A stretch of DNA of 64,000 bases from Pseudarthrobacter psychrotolerans (GTDB taxonomy: Bacteria; Actinomycetota; Actinomycetes; Actinomycetales; Micrococcaceae): assembly GCF_009911795.1 (NCBI RefSeq), contig NZ_CP047898.1:4340001-4404000 (forward strand). Reading direction: 5' to 3'. The notes under the pieces were generated by a model. That model was given only the letters and a program-made list of their open reading frames with translations, was not told the DNA's origin and did no database searches. Position 1 is the stretch's first letter. Each line of letters begins with the position of its first letter. Shown piece after piece: positions 1-6,660 of this stretch. Both the position numbers and the translations under genes were made by a program.

Positions 1-1067
1 CCGCTGCGGATGGCGGTTATGTGCTGGACAACGGCATCATCAGGGCGGTCCTGGACGCCGATGGCCTGCTTGCCTCCCTGACCGACTACGCCACGGGACG
101 CGAGGCCATCGCTCCCGGAGCGCGCGGAAACCTGCTGGAACTGCACCGGGACACGCCCAACCAGTGGGACGCCTGGGACATCGATGAGTTCTACCGCCGC
201 AACGTCACAGCCCTCACGGCGGTGCAGGCCATCCGGCTGGAGCACGCCGGACCCAGTGCGGTTGTGGTGGTTGACCGGGTTGCCGGCTCGTCACCGGTCA
301 CCCAGCGGATCACGCTGGATGCCGGCAGCGGCTCCCTCACCATCACCACCGCCGTTGAATGGCAGGAGAGCGAGAAGCTGCTTAAGCTGGGCTTCCCGCT
401 GGACGTCAGGGCGGACAGCTCCGCTTCGGAGACCCAGTTCGGCCATGTCTTCCGTCCCACCCACGTCAACACCTCGTGGGAGGCTGCCAAGTTCGAGATC
501 TGCGCGCACCGCTGGATCCACGTGGCCGAGCCCGGCTACGGCGTCGCGATTTCCAATGCGGCCACCTACGGACACGATGTCACCAGGAGCGTGCGGGATT
601 CCGACGGCGGGACCACCACTTCGGTGCGTCTCTCCCTGTTGCGCGCACCGAAGTTCCCGGACCCGACGGCGGACCGGGGCCACCAGGAACTGACCGTGAC
701 CATCCGGCCCGGCGCCGGAATCGCCGAAGCTGTGGAGGAGGGGTACCGCACCAACCTTGTACCCCGGCTGGTGACGGGCGCCCGCGGTGCGGAGCCGCTG
801 TTCTCGGTGGACAACCCGGCCCTCGTCATCGAGGCGGTCAAGCTTGCCGAAGACGGGTCGGGCGATGTTGTGGTCCGTCTCTATGAGTCCTTGGGGCAGC
901 GGTCCGCAGGCGTACTCACGGCCAACTTCCCGGTTAAGGACGTCCAGGCCACGGATCTGCTGGAGCGGGCCACCGACGCCCCGGGCGTCAAACCCGCTTC
1001 AGCGCACGGGGCGGTGGAGCTTTCGCTGCGTCCGTTCCAGCTGGTGACCCTGAGGTTCGCACAGTAA
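1..1067 (+). CDS. Alpha-mannosidase (GH38), C-terminal part, cut by window edge
   Basis: The frame is open from base 3 to a TAA at 1065-1067, so only the C-terminal ~355 residues are present. They look like the beta-sandwich C-terminal domain of bacterial GH38 alpha-mannosidases: a start such as [15 protein letters not shown], then [12 protein letters not shown], a [21 protein letters not shown] segment, and a final [11 protein letters not shown] strand. In this family the protein hydrolyses terminal alpha-mannosides; the catalytic zinc-binding N-terminal half would lie upstream of the window. The call rests on recognition of the C-terminal domain only. The next segment downstream is gene debris, so this is probably the last gene of its operon. 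Confidence 0.8.
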   Translation, partial: AADGGYVLDNGIIRAVLDADGLLASLTDYATGREAIAPGARGNLLELHRDTPNQWDAWDIDEFYRRNVTALTAVQAIRLEHAGPSAVVVVDRVAGSSPVTQRITLDAGSGSLTITTAVEWQESEKLLKLGFPLDVRADSSASETQFGHVFRPTHVNTSWEAAKFEICAHRWIHVAEPGYGVAISNAATYGHDVTRSVRDSDGGTTTSVRLSLLRAPKFPDPTADRGHQELTVTIRPGAGIAEAVEEGYRTNLVPRLVTGARGAEPLFSVDNPALVIEAVKLAEDGSGDVVVRLYESLGQRSAGVLTANFPVKDVQATDLLERATDAPGVKPASAHGAVELSLRPFQLVTLRFAQ

Positions 1068-1074
1068 GTTCCAT

Positions 1075-1270
1075 AGGGGCGACATCCACCGGGATCCGGT
1101 CATTGGCACCGTGGTGTCCCCGGAACAGAACCACCAGGACCTCCTGGAGCGGGCCCGACTCGCCGATCAGGTGGGCCTCCACCACTTCGGCGTGGGCGAG
1201 CACCACCGGGCGGACTATTCGGTGACGTCGCCGTCCACGGTGCTGGCCGCCGTCGCCGCGCAGACCAAGC
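1075..1270 (+). pseudogene. LLM-class flavin-dependent oxidoreductase, N-terminal fragment
   Basis: The frame reads [17 protein letters not shown], then [23 protein letters not shown] and [15 protein letters not shown]. This is the typical first ~65 residues of a luciferase-like monooxygenase, with the FGVGEHHR hallmark. The match stops abruptly after QTK (near 1268) and no start codon with a ribosome site is seen, so this is a relic. A matching C-terminal fragment in the same orientation lies at 2822-2971. The rest of 1271-1460 contains nothing I recognise other than the upstream region of the hydrolase gene. Confidence 0.75.
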
Positions 1271-1460
1271 TTCATGGCATTTCAAACGAGTCTCGTCGAG
1301 CCGTTGTACTGCAGAGGGCGCGGGAGGACAATAGCGGCAGCGGCGGACCCGCCGCCGACGATCAACCTCTGAATCGCAGCATGAATCAGATAACGGCGCG
1401 ATCCGGAGCGCATACCTCCTCGCTTCGATGAAGTCAGGATCCGCTAGGACGGAGTGGACC

Positions 1461-2240
1461 ATGGCCAGCCATGTGGATATTGACGGGCACCCAACGTGGG
1501 TCGATGACCGGGGCGGTCCCGGCGTACCGCTCCTCCTGTTGCACGGCGGCCTGAGCAACAGCGACGAGCTGCTCAAAAGCATTGGGCCAGGTCTCGCGGA
1601 GCGTTTCCGCGTTGTCGCATTCGATCGCCGTGGCCATGGCTACACCGCGGACACCGATGCCGGGTTCCACTATGCGGACATGGCGACCGAGACCATTCGG
1701 GTGCTCGAGGAGGTAGTCGGCGGCCCGGCCCATCTCGTGGGGTGGAGTGACGGTGGGATCGTTGCGCTTCTCGTCGCGCTCAAGCGGCCCGATCTGGTGC
1801 ACAAGCTTGTTGTCATTGGTGCGAACTACCACTACGACGGCGTCGTGCCCTTTGAGATGGATCCGCAGTCGCCGCTTGTACAGGAATTGAGCAACGCCTA
1901 CATCGAACGATCGCCCGACGGAGCCGAGCACCTGGAAGTCGCCTTCAGCAAGACTTTCGCGATGTTCGGTTCGGAGCCGACGCTCACGACAGCGGACATC
2001 GCGCAATTCACCCGACCGGTGCTCGTCGTGGTTGGTGACGACGACGTGGTCACATTCCCCCACACCGTCTCGCTGTACGAAGCTCTGCCCGAAGGCCAGC
2101 TCGCCGTAGTACCCGGAACATCCCACGCGCTCCCCTTGGAACAACCGGATGTCCTCGCCGGCCTCATCCTCAATTTCCTGGCCGCAGCCGAGCCGCCCCA
2201 CACGCTCATTCCCATACACCGAGCACGGCCACCCGGCTGA
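1461..2240 (+). CDS. Alpha/beta-fold hydrolase
   Basis: A 259-residue protein with the alpha/beta-hydrolase order: oxyanion-hole HGG (LLLLHGGLSNSDE), FDRRGHGYT, nucleophile elbow GWSDGG (Ser), an acid in the VVVGDDDVV region and a catalytic His in PGTSHALP. The substrate cannot be told. An in-frame ATG exists at 1428, but the ATG at 1461 is preferred because it follows a GACGGAG ribosome site and gives a family-like start (MASHVDIDGHPTWVDDRGG). The gene sits between the N- and C-terminal pieces of a broken oxidoreductase gene, and its codon use looks a little less GC3-biased than its neighbours, so it may have arrived by transfer. Confidence 0.85.
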   Translation: MASHVDIDGHPTWVDDRGGPGVPLLLLHGGLSNSDELLKSIGPGLAERFRVVAFDRRGHGYTADTDAGFHYADMATETIRVLEEVVGGPAHLVGWSDGGIVALLVALKRPDLVHKLVVIGANYHYDGVVPFEMDPQSPLVQELSNAYIERSPDGAEHLEVAFSKTFAMFGSEPTLTTADIAQFTRPVLVVVGDDDVVTFPHTVSLYEALPEGQLAVVPGTSHALPLEQPDVLAGLILNFLAAAEPPHTLIPIHRARPPG

Positions 2241-2261
2241 GCTCGACATAGACAGGCGATG

Positions 2262-2471
2262 CTACTCCTGTCCCGGGATCCGTTTTGCGTCGTGCTGGGC
2301 CTCCAGCTCCACGGGCTTCATCGTTTCTCCGTTCAGGAACCCGGCACCGGCAATGATCCGCCGCAGTTCCGCCACAGTGCGCGGTGTGCTCACGCCCTGG
2401 TGCGCCATCGCGTGGCAGTGGGCGCAGAGCGGCACCAGGTCTGTGATTGGATCCAGCTGATATCCGCACGC
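2262..2471 (-). pseudogene. HNH endonuclease, C-terminal fragment
   Basis: Reading the minus strand from 2471 to the TAG at 2262 gives GYQLDPITDLVPLCAHCHAM and then AHQGVSTPRTVAELRRII. The pattern Y-x-LDP-x-TDL-x-PLC-x-x-CHAM-x-H is the second half of HNH nucleases that act in restriction or similar defence. The frame is closed by a TGA (plus-strand 2472-2474) immediately before it, so the first His/Asn half of the motif and the N-terminus are missing. It cannot encode an active nuclease on its own. Confidence 0.7.
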
Positions 2472-2821
2472 TCACAGGTGGTTTACAAGCGAGAACAGGA
2501 ACTAAGCGGCTGGCACAATATGGAAGAGGAGGCGTGGAAGGCCGGGACACAGAACATCGCGGGCGACCAGGCAATCATTGATGCCGTCGAACAGGGTGGT
2601 TCGTCCTCGTCATCGTCGAGCTCGTCTTCGACACAGGTCGTTTCCGGGACCTTCAGCGTGCGATCGATGGCATCTCGCAACGCATGCTCAACGCGACAGG
2701 ATCCGTGCGCGCGTCCCAATGAGTTCCTGGACGGGATCTTTTTGACCGATCAGCCGACGGTCGAAGTCACCGAGGCCAATCGACAGAAAGTCATAGGTCT
2801 CTCGCCCGGACGGAGGGCGAA
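2472..2821. other. About 350 bases without a recognisable gene
   Basis: Frames are open on both strands, but none shows a conserved domain. The plus-strand frame contains a run of about ten serines (near 2600-2630) made by a TCG/TCC-rich tract, and the complementary minus frame an acidic stretch. It looks like degenerate filler between the HNH fragment and the oxidoreductase tail. Confidence 0.5.
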
Positions 2822-2971
2822 ACCGTGATCATCCGGATGCACAGCCGCGTGCAGCATGATCGGCAGATTTTCCAGCTCGACTTCTCCTCGGTTCCGCAGA
2901 AGCTGGTGCTGGAAGTGATCGAACAACTGGGCACTGAAGTATTGCCGCTGGTCCAACAGGAACTCAGTTAA
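2822..2971 (+). pseudogene. LLM-class flavin-dependent oxidoreductase, C-terminal fragment
   Basis: The frame ending at TAA 2969-2971 reads HDRQIFQLDFSSVPQKLVL, then EVIEQLGTEVLPLVQQELS. This matches the usual last ~40 residues of luciferase-like monooxygenases (LGTEV-x-P-x-V near the end). It has no start or upstream domain of its own. The same orientation and order as the N-terminal fragment at 1075-1270 suggests both derive from one gene interrupted or deleted between about 1270 and 2830. Confidence 0.6.
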
Positions 2972-3002
2972 CCCGACTGGAAGCGGGTGGGCCGGAAGCG
3001 GG

Positions 3003-3058
3003 CCGGGGCGTTAAATGTGTTATGTCGCAGGACATCGGTGACACCGGGGCGTTAAATG
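3003..3058. repeat. 15-bp direct repeat flanking a 26-bp segment
   Basis: The sequence CCGGGGCGTTAAATG occurs at 3003-3017 and again at 3044-3058. Between them lie 26 bases starting TGTTATGTC and ending GGTGACA, with an internal inverted repeat ATGTC-gcag-GACAT. The arrangement looks like a target duplication around a leftover insertion-sequence end. No transposase remains. Confidence 0.55.
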
Positions 3059-3173
3059 GCTGAGTGGGGGCGGTCCCCAACGGCCCGCCACCACTCATCC
3101 CCCCAAAGAATGCAAAGACTCAACAACCCCGGCGTCCAAGAATCTATCCCCGTTCGCAAACACCGGCGCCCAA

Positions 3174-3225
3174 CTTCACACATTCATGATTGTGCCACGT
3201 CTAATGATTTTGTGAAAGTGTGAAG
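3174..3225 (-). terminator. Imperfect hairpin after the membrane-protein gene
   Basis: CTTCACAC (3174-3181) can pair with GTGTGAAG (3218-3225), with further partial pairing inside. It lies directly downstream of the stop codon of the minus-strand gene ending at 3227. The loop is long and there is no clear U tract, so termination is only likely. Confidence 0.4.
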
Positions 3226-3226
3226 G

Positions 3227-3964
3227 CTACTTTGCAGTAGAAGTCTTTTGTCTCGGCCCGCTCCGCCCGGCCCGCAGCTTGGCTACCCAGATCAGTGCCA
3301 GCCCGATGACAAAACACAGGACTGCTGTGTAGTTGATGACAAACTCCACTGAGCCCAGCGCCGGTGGGAGCGCCGGGAACAACAGGCTAGCGCCAATGGC
3401 AATCGCTCCGAGGGCCAGCAGGAATGCCGCCGCCCGGACCAGGAGCGGAAAACTGCTCCGGCAGGCCCGGACCATGGCGGGCAGCAGGACCAGCGAAACA
3501 TAGGCAGGGTAGGCGCGGCCGGCGGCCCCGTAGTACTCAACCAGTAGACCGTTCCTGGCACTCTGGCCTGACACGGCGACTAATCCCGCGGAGGACCCTG
3601 CCGTATCCATCATGAGAAACAGTACAAGCACGGCGAGGGAGATCAGGCCCAGGACGGCCATCCCGATCCGTCCCGTGAGCAGCCGGTAAGCACTGTCGGC
3701 CCCAAAGCCCCGGGTGACGCGGATGCCCACGAAGAAGATTGCTGCGAAGATGACAAAGCGGAGCAGGAGGTTGGCCGCGTTGACGCCGCCGAGCGCGCGG
3801 TCGATGGCAACGTAGGGCGCCTGGATGCTGAGGAGGATGGCGAGCGTCATCAGCGAAAAAATGTAGAAGAGCGTCCTGTTCGTCCCCCTCAGGGCGCTGG
3901 GAACGCGGGCGATGGCCACCAGGCCGCAGACAGTCAGCGTGGACCACTGCAGGATTTCGATCAT
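3227..3964 (-). CDS. Integral membrane protein, about seven helices
   Basis: A 245-residue hydrophobic protein with roughly seven transmembrane segments from the N-terminus (EILQWSTLTVCGLVAIARV, then several Leu/Ile/Phe-rich spans) and a basic C-terminal tail (RAGRSGPRQKTSTAK). No catalytic motif is visible. Its ATG overlaps the stop of the upstream DNA-binding-like gene by four bases (ATGA), so the two are translationally coupled. In actinobacteria similar seven-helix proteins of the MAB_1171c type occur next to XRE-like regulators; membership here is a guess from topology and context. Confidence 0.75.
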   Translation of the reverse strand: MIEILQWSTLTVCGLVAIARVPSALRGTNRTLFYIFSLMTLAILLSIQAPYVAIDRALGGVNAANLLLRFVIFAAIFFVGIRVTRGFGADSAYRLLTGRIGMAVLGLISLAVLVLFLMMDTAGSSAGLVAVSGQSARNGLLVEYYGAAGRAYPAYVSLVLLPAMVRACRSSFPLLVRAAAFLLALGAIAIGASLLFPALPPALGSVEFVINYTAVLCFVIGLALIWVAKLRAGRSGPRQKTSTAK

Positions 3965-4743
3965 CCCAGGTTCTCCCAGATCTTTTCGGTTTTTTCATGG
4001 TCATGTTCCTGCCGGCGGAGGGCCCGGCCGAGTGTCTGCAGCCGGTCACCGGCCAGCGTGGTCAGCTCGCCGTCGGACAGGCTGTCGAGCGCGGCCTGCC
4101 GGGCTCCGGGAGGCCAGCCGGCCTCCGCCTCCGTGACCAGCCCGGTGGCCACCAGGCCGCTGGCAGGGCCGACGCCGGCGGCAAGGGAGGTGGCAACCGC
4201 CAGTTCCGGAGCCAGCCGGTTTGCGGTCAGTTGTGCCGAATAGTTCTGCGGAGCGATTCCGGTGGCGGCGGAGACCCGGTGCCGCAGTTCGCCGTCGTCG
4301 ATGGCCTCTACCCAGTTCTTGACCGAGGTGGCGTGCGGGGCCGGCTCCAACGCTGGCGAACCGGCCGGCTCGGCAGCTGCGTCAGCCGCGTCAGCCGCGG
4401 CAGCCGCGGCAGCCGCCGGCGCGCCGCCCGGGTCCGCGGCGGAACGGGCCAAAACCGCCCGCAGGAGGTCCGCGGTGGAGATCTGGCTGACCAGTTCGGC
4501 CCTGGTGGGCGGGTGCGTGTCCGCGAGCTGGCGGTAGGCATCGAACGCCGCCAGCGCCGAGACGGGGTTGACGTTGTACGCCCGGCTGATGCTCACCACT
4601 GTTGCCTCGGCCACCTTGCCCCGGACAAGCTGCTGGGCCAGTGTGGTCCGCTTGATGCCGGACACGCGGCAGATGTCGGACGTGCTCGTGTGGGGGGCGA
4701 TGCCGTGCAGCCAGCGCTGGAACGCTTTGGCAGGTATGGGCAT
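3961..4743 (-). CDS. Helix-turn-helix protein with Ala-rich linker
   Basis: A 260-residue protein. Residues 1-70 resemble an XRE-like helix-turn-helix region (FQRWLHGIAPHTSTSDICR, IKRTTLAQQLVRGKV) followed by SRAYNVNPVSALAAFDAYRQLAD. An alanine-rich linker (about 120-145) leads to a second, similar segment around 155-200 (NWVEAIDDGELRHRVSAAT, APQNYSAQLTANRL), so the protein may contain a repeated HTH-like unit. The last ~40 residues are charged. It is the first gene of a two-gene unit with the membrane protein, suggesting a cytoplasmic regulator working with a membrane partner. Target and signal are unknown. Confidence 0.65.
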   Translation of the reverse strand: MPIPAKAFQRWLHGIAPHTSTSDICRVSGIKRTTLAQQLVRGKVAEATVVSISRAYNVNPVSALAAFDAYRQLADTHPPTRAELVSQISTADLLRAVLARSAADPGGAPAAAAAAAADAADAAAEPAGSPALEPAPHATSVKNWVEAIDDGELRHRVSAATGIAPQNYSAQLTANRLAPELAVATSLAAGVGPASGLVATGLVTEAEAGWPPGARQAALDSLSDGELTTLAGDRLQTLGRALRRQEHDHEKTEKIWENLG

Positions 4744-4803
4744 AACGGCTCTCTGCAGAACGGATGGTCGCTTCTGATTTTAGCCTGATGTCCCGCGGGC
4801 GGT

Positions 4804-4832
4804 TTGGTGCCGCGTGCTGAGTCGACTATGCT
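4804..4832 (+). promoter_or_regulatory. Putative promoter of the ABC-F/ABC-exporter operon
   Basis: TTGGTG (4804-4809) and TATGCT (4827-4832) are separated by 17 bases, a good vegetative sigma-factor spacing. The predicted transcript would begin near 4839-4841, exactly at the 5' arm of the hairpin leader. Confidence 0.5.
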
Positions 4833-4840
4833 TGATGGTC

Positions 4841-4911
4841 GAGCCCGTTGGTCCGTACACCCCCCAAGTCCGGACCGGCGGGCTCTTTAGTGCCCCGGCA
4901 CTTTTCGGGGC
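4841..4911 (+). promoter_or_regulatory. Tandem hairpins in the ABC-F leader (possible attenuator)
   Basis: GAGCCCG (4841-4847) pairs with CGGGCTC (4879-4885), and GGTCCG with CGGACC inside it, followed by TTTAG: an intrinsic-terminator-like stem. A second stem, GCCCCG (4892-4897) with CGGGGC (4906-4911), follows. The remaining leader to 4995 has no gene. ABC-F resistance genes are often controlled by ribosome-sensing attenuators, so a similar role is plausible. A 20-codon frame (4828-4890) spans the first stem, but its ATG overlaps the predicted -10 box. Confidence 0.45.
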
Positions 4912-4995
4912 GGCACATTGCGGATTGACCGCAGTTTCGGGCCGATTCAGGCGGGCTCCTCCGGCCGGGCGGCGGCGAGAGGATGGACCAAACCT

Positions 4996-6660
4996 ATGAC
5001 TGCAACCCTTGTTGCCAAAGACCTTTCCGGCGGCCACGACCACCGGACACTCTTCGACAAACTTTCCCTTACGGTGGCCCCCGGCGATGTAGTGGGTGTG
5101 GTGGGCGCCAACGGCGCCGGCAAGTCCACCCTGCTGCGCCTGCTGGCCGGCGTGGACCAGCCCTTGGGCGGCAGCGTCAGCCTCGCCCCGGCGGATGCCT
5201 TTGTGGGCTGGCTGCCCCAGGAACACGAGCGCGTGGCCGGCGAGACCGTGGCCGGCTACATCGCGCGCCGGACCGGCTGCGCCCAGGCGACCGTGGAGAT
5301 GGAGTCCACCGCGGAGGCTTTGGGCTCCGGCGCACCGGGAGCCGATGATGCCTACTCCCTGGCCTTTGACCGGTGGATGGCTTCCGGCGCGGCAGACCTA
5401 GACGAACGAATCCCGCCCGTCCTGGCCGACCTCGGCCTGGACACCGGCGCAGACGCTCCCATGACCGGGCTTTCCGGCGGCCAGGCCGCCCGCGTGGCCC
5501 TTGCGGCCCTGCTGCTGAGCCGGTTCGATGTTGTGCTGCTGGACGAGCCCACCAACGACCTTGACCTGGCCGGCCTGGCCAAGTTGGAAGCCTTTGTCCA
5601 GGGCCTGCGCGGCGGTGTGATGCTGGTGTCCCATGACCGCGAGTTCCTGGCCCGTTGCGTTACCACCATCGTGGAACTGGATCTGGCGCAGAATTCCGTG
5701 GCAGTCTACGACGGCGGCTACGACGCCTTCCTGGAGGAACGCGCCGTGGCGCGGCGCCACGCGCGGGAAAAGTTCGAGGAGTTCGCCTCCACCAAGGCAG
5801 ACCTGGTCTCCCGTGCCCGGACCCAGCGCGAGTGGAGCTCCCAGGGTGTGCGGAACGCCATGAAGAAGAGCCCGGACAATGACAAGATCCGCCGGGCCGC
5901 CAGCACAGAGTCATCGGAAAAGCAGGCACAGAAGGTCCGGCAGATGGAATCCAGAATTTCCCGGCTGGACGTGGTGGAGGAGCCGCGGAAGGAATGGCAG
6001 CTGCAGTTCACCATAGGCCAGGCACCCCGCTCCAGTGCGGTGGTGGCCACCCTGCGTGACGCCGTCGTGAAGCAGGGAAGCTTCACCCTGGGCCCGGTGA
6101 ACCTGCAGCTCAACGCGGGGGAGCGGATCGGCATCACCGGCCCCAACGGAGCCGGCAAGTCGACGCTGCTTCGCCTGCTCCTGGGCGTGCAGGCGCCCGA
6201 CGCCGGGAACGCGGCCATGGGTGCCTCGGTGGCCATCGGCGAGATTGACCAGGCCCGCGGACTGCTGGCCGGGAGCCTCTTCCTTGCCGACGCCGTCGAA
6301 GCAGTGCTCACGGACCTGACGCCGGCGGAGGTCCGCACCCTGCTGGCCAAGTTCGGGTTGAAAGCGGACCACACCACACGCCCGGTGGATTCGCTGTCGC
6401 CGGGGGAACGCACCCGCGCCGCCTTGGCACTGCTGCAGGCACGCGGGGTGAACCTGCTGGTGCTGGACGAACCCACCAACCACCTGGACCTGCCCGCCAT
6501 TGAGCAGCTGGAAGAGGCCCTGGAAAGCTACGAGGGCGCGCTGCTGCTGGTGACGCACGATAGGAGGCTGCTGGAGAACGTGCGGCTGGATGTACGGTGG
6601 AATGTGGACAACGGAACGGTAACTGAACTGATGGCAGACGCAACGGGGCAACAGCGATGA
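4996..6660 (+). CDS. ABC-F family ATP-binding protein
   Basis: A 554-residue soluble protein with two nucleotide-binding domains and no membrane segment, the ABC-F layout. NBD1 has GANGAGKST (Walker A), LSGGQ (signature) and VVLLDEPTNDLDL (Walker B). A charged linker of about 80 residues follows. NBD2 has [14 protein letters not shown] and LLVLDEPTNHLDL. ABC-F proteins act on the ribosome, either as translation factors or as antibiotic-protection factors. The ATG at 4996 is chosen over an in-frame TTG at 4918 because it follows GAGAGG and begins the domain directly (MTATLVAKDLS). Its stop overlaps the next gene's ATG, so it is co-translated with an ABC exporter. The leader hairpins favour a drug-inducible resistance role, but that is inference. 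Confidence 0.9.
   Translation: MTATLVAKDLSGGHDHRTLFDKLSLTVAPGDVVGVVGANGAGKSTLLRLLAGVDQPLGGSVSLAPADAFVGWLPQEHERVAGETVAGYIARRTGCAQATVEMESTAEALGSGAPGADDAYSLAFDRWMASGAADLDERIPPVLADLGLDTGADAPMTGLSGGQAARVALAALLLSRFDVVLLDEPTNDLDLAGLAKLEAFVQGLRGGVMLVSHDREFLARCVTTIVELDLAQNSVAVYDGGYDAFLEERAVARRHAREKFEEFASTKADLVSRARTQREWSSQGVRNAMKKSPDNDKIRRAASTESSEKQAQKVRQMESRISRLDVVEEPRKEWQLQFTIGQAPRSSAVVATLRDAVVKQGSFTLGPVNLQLNAGERIGITGPNGAGKSTLLRLLLGVQAPDAGNAAMGASVAIGEIDQARGLLAGSLFLADAVEAVLTDLTPAEVRTLLAKFGLKADHTTRPVDSLSPGERTRAALALLQARGVNLLVLDEPTNHLDLPAIEQLEEALESYEGALLLVTHDRRLLENVRLDVRWNVDNGTVTELMADATGQQR

Noticed and set aside
2259..2828. Plus-strand frame of 189 codons with a serine run
   Set aside because: It crosses the antisense of the HNH remnant and has no conserved segment or ribosome site.
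4828..4890. Twenty-codon leader peptide before the ABC-F gene
   Set aside because: Its ATG lies in the predicted -10 box and there is no ribosome site. It is kept only as a possibility in the attenuator finding.
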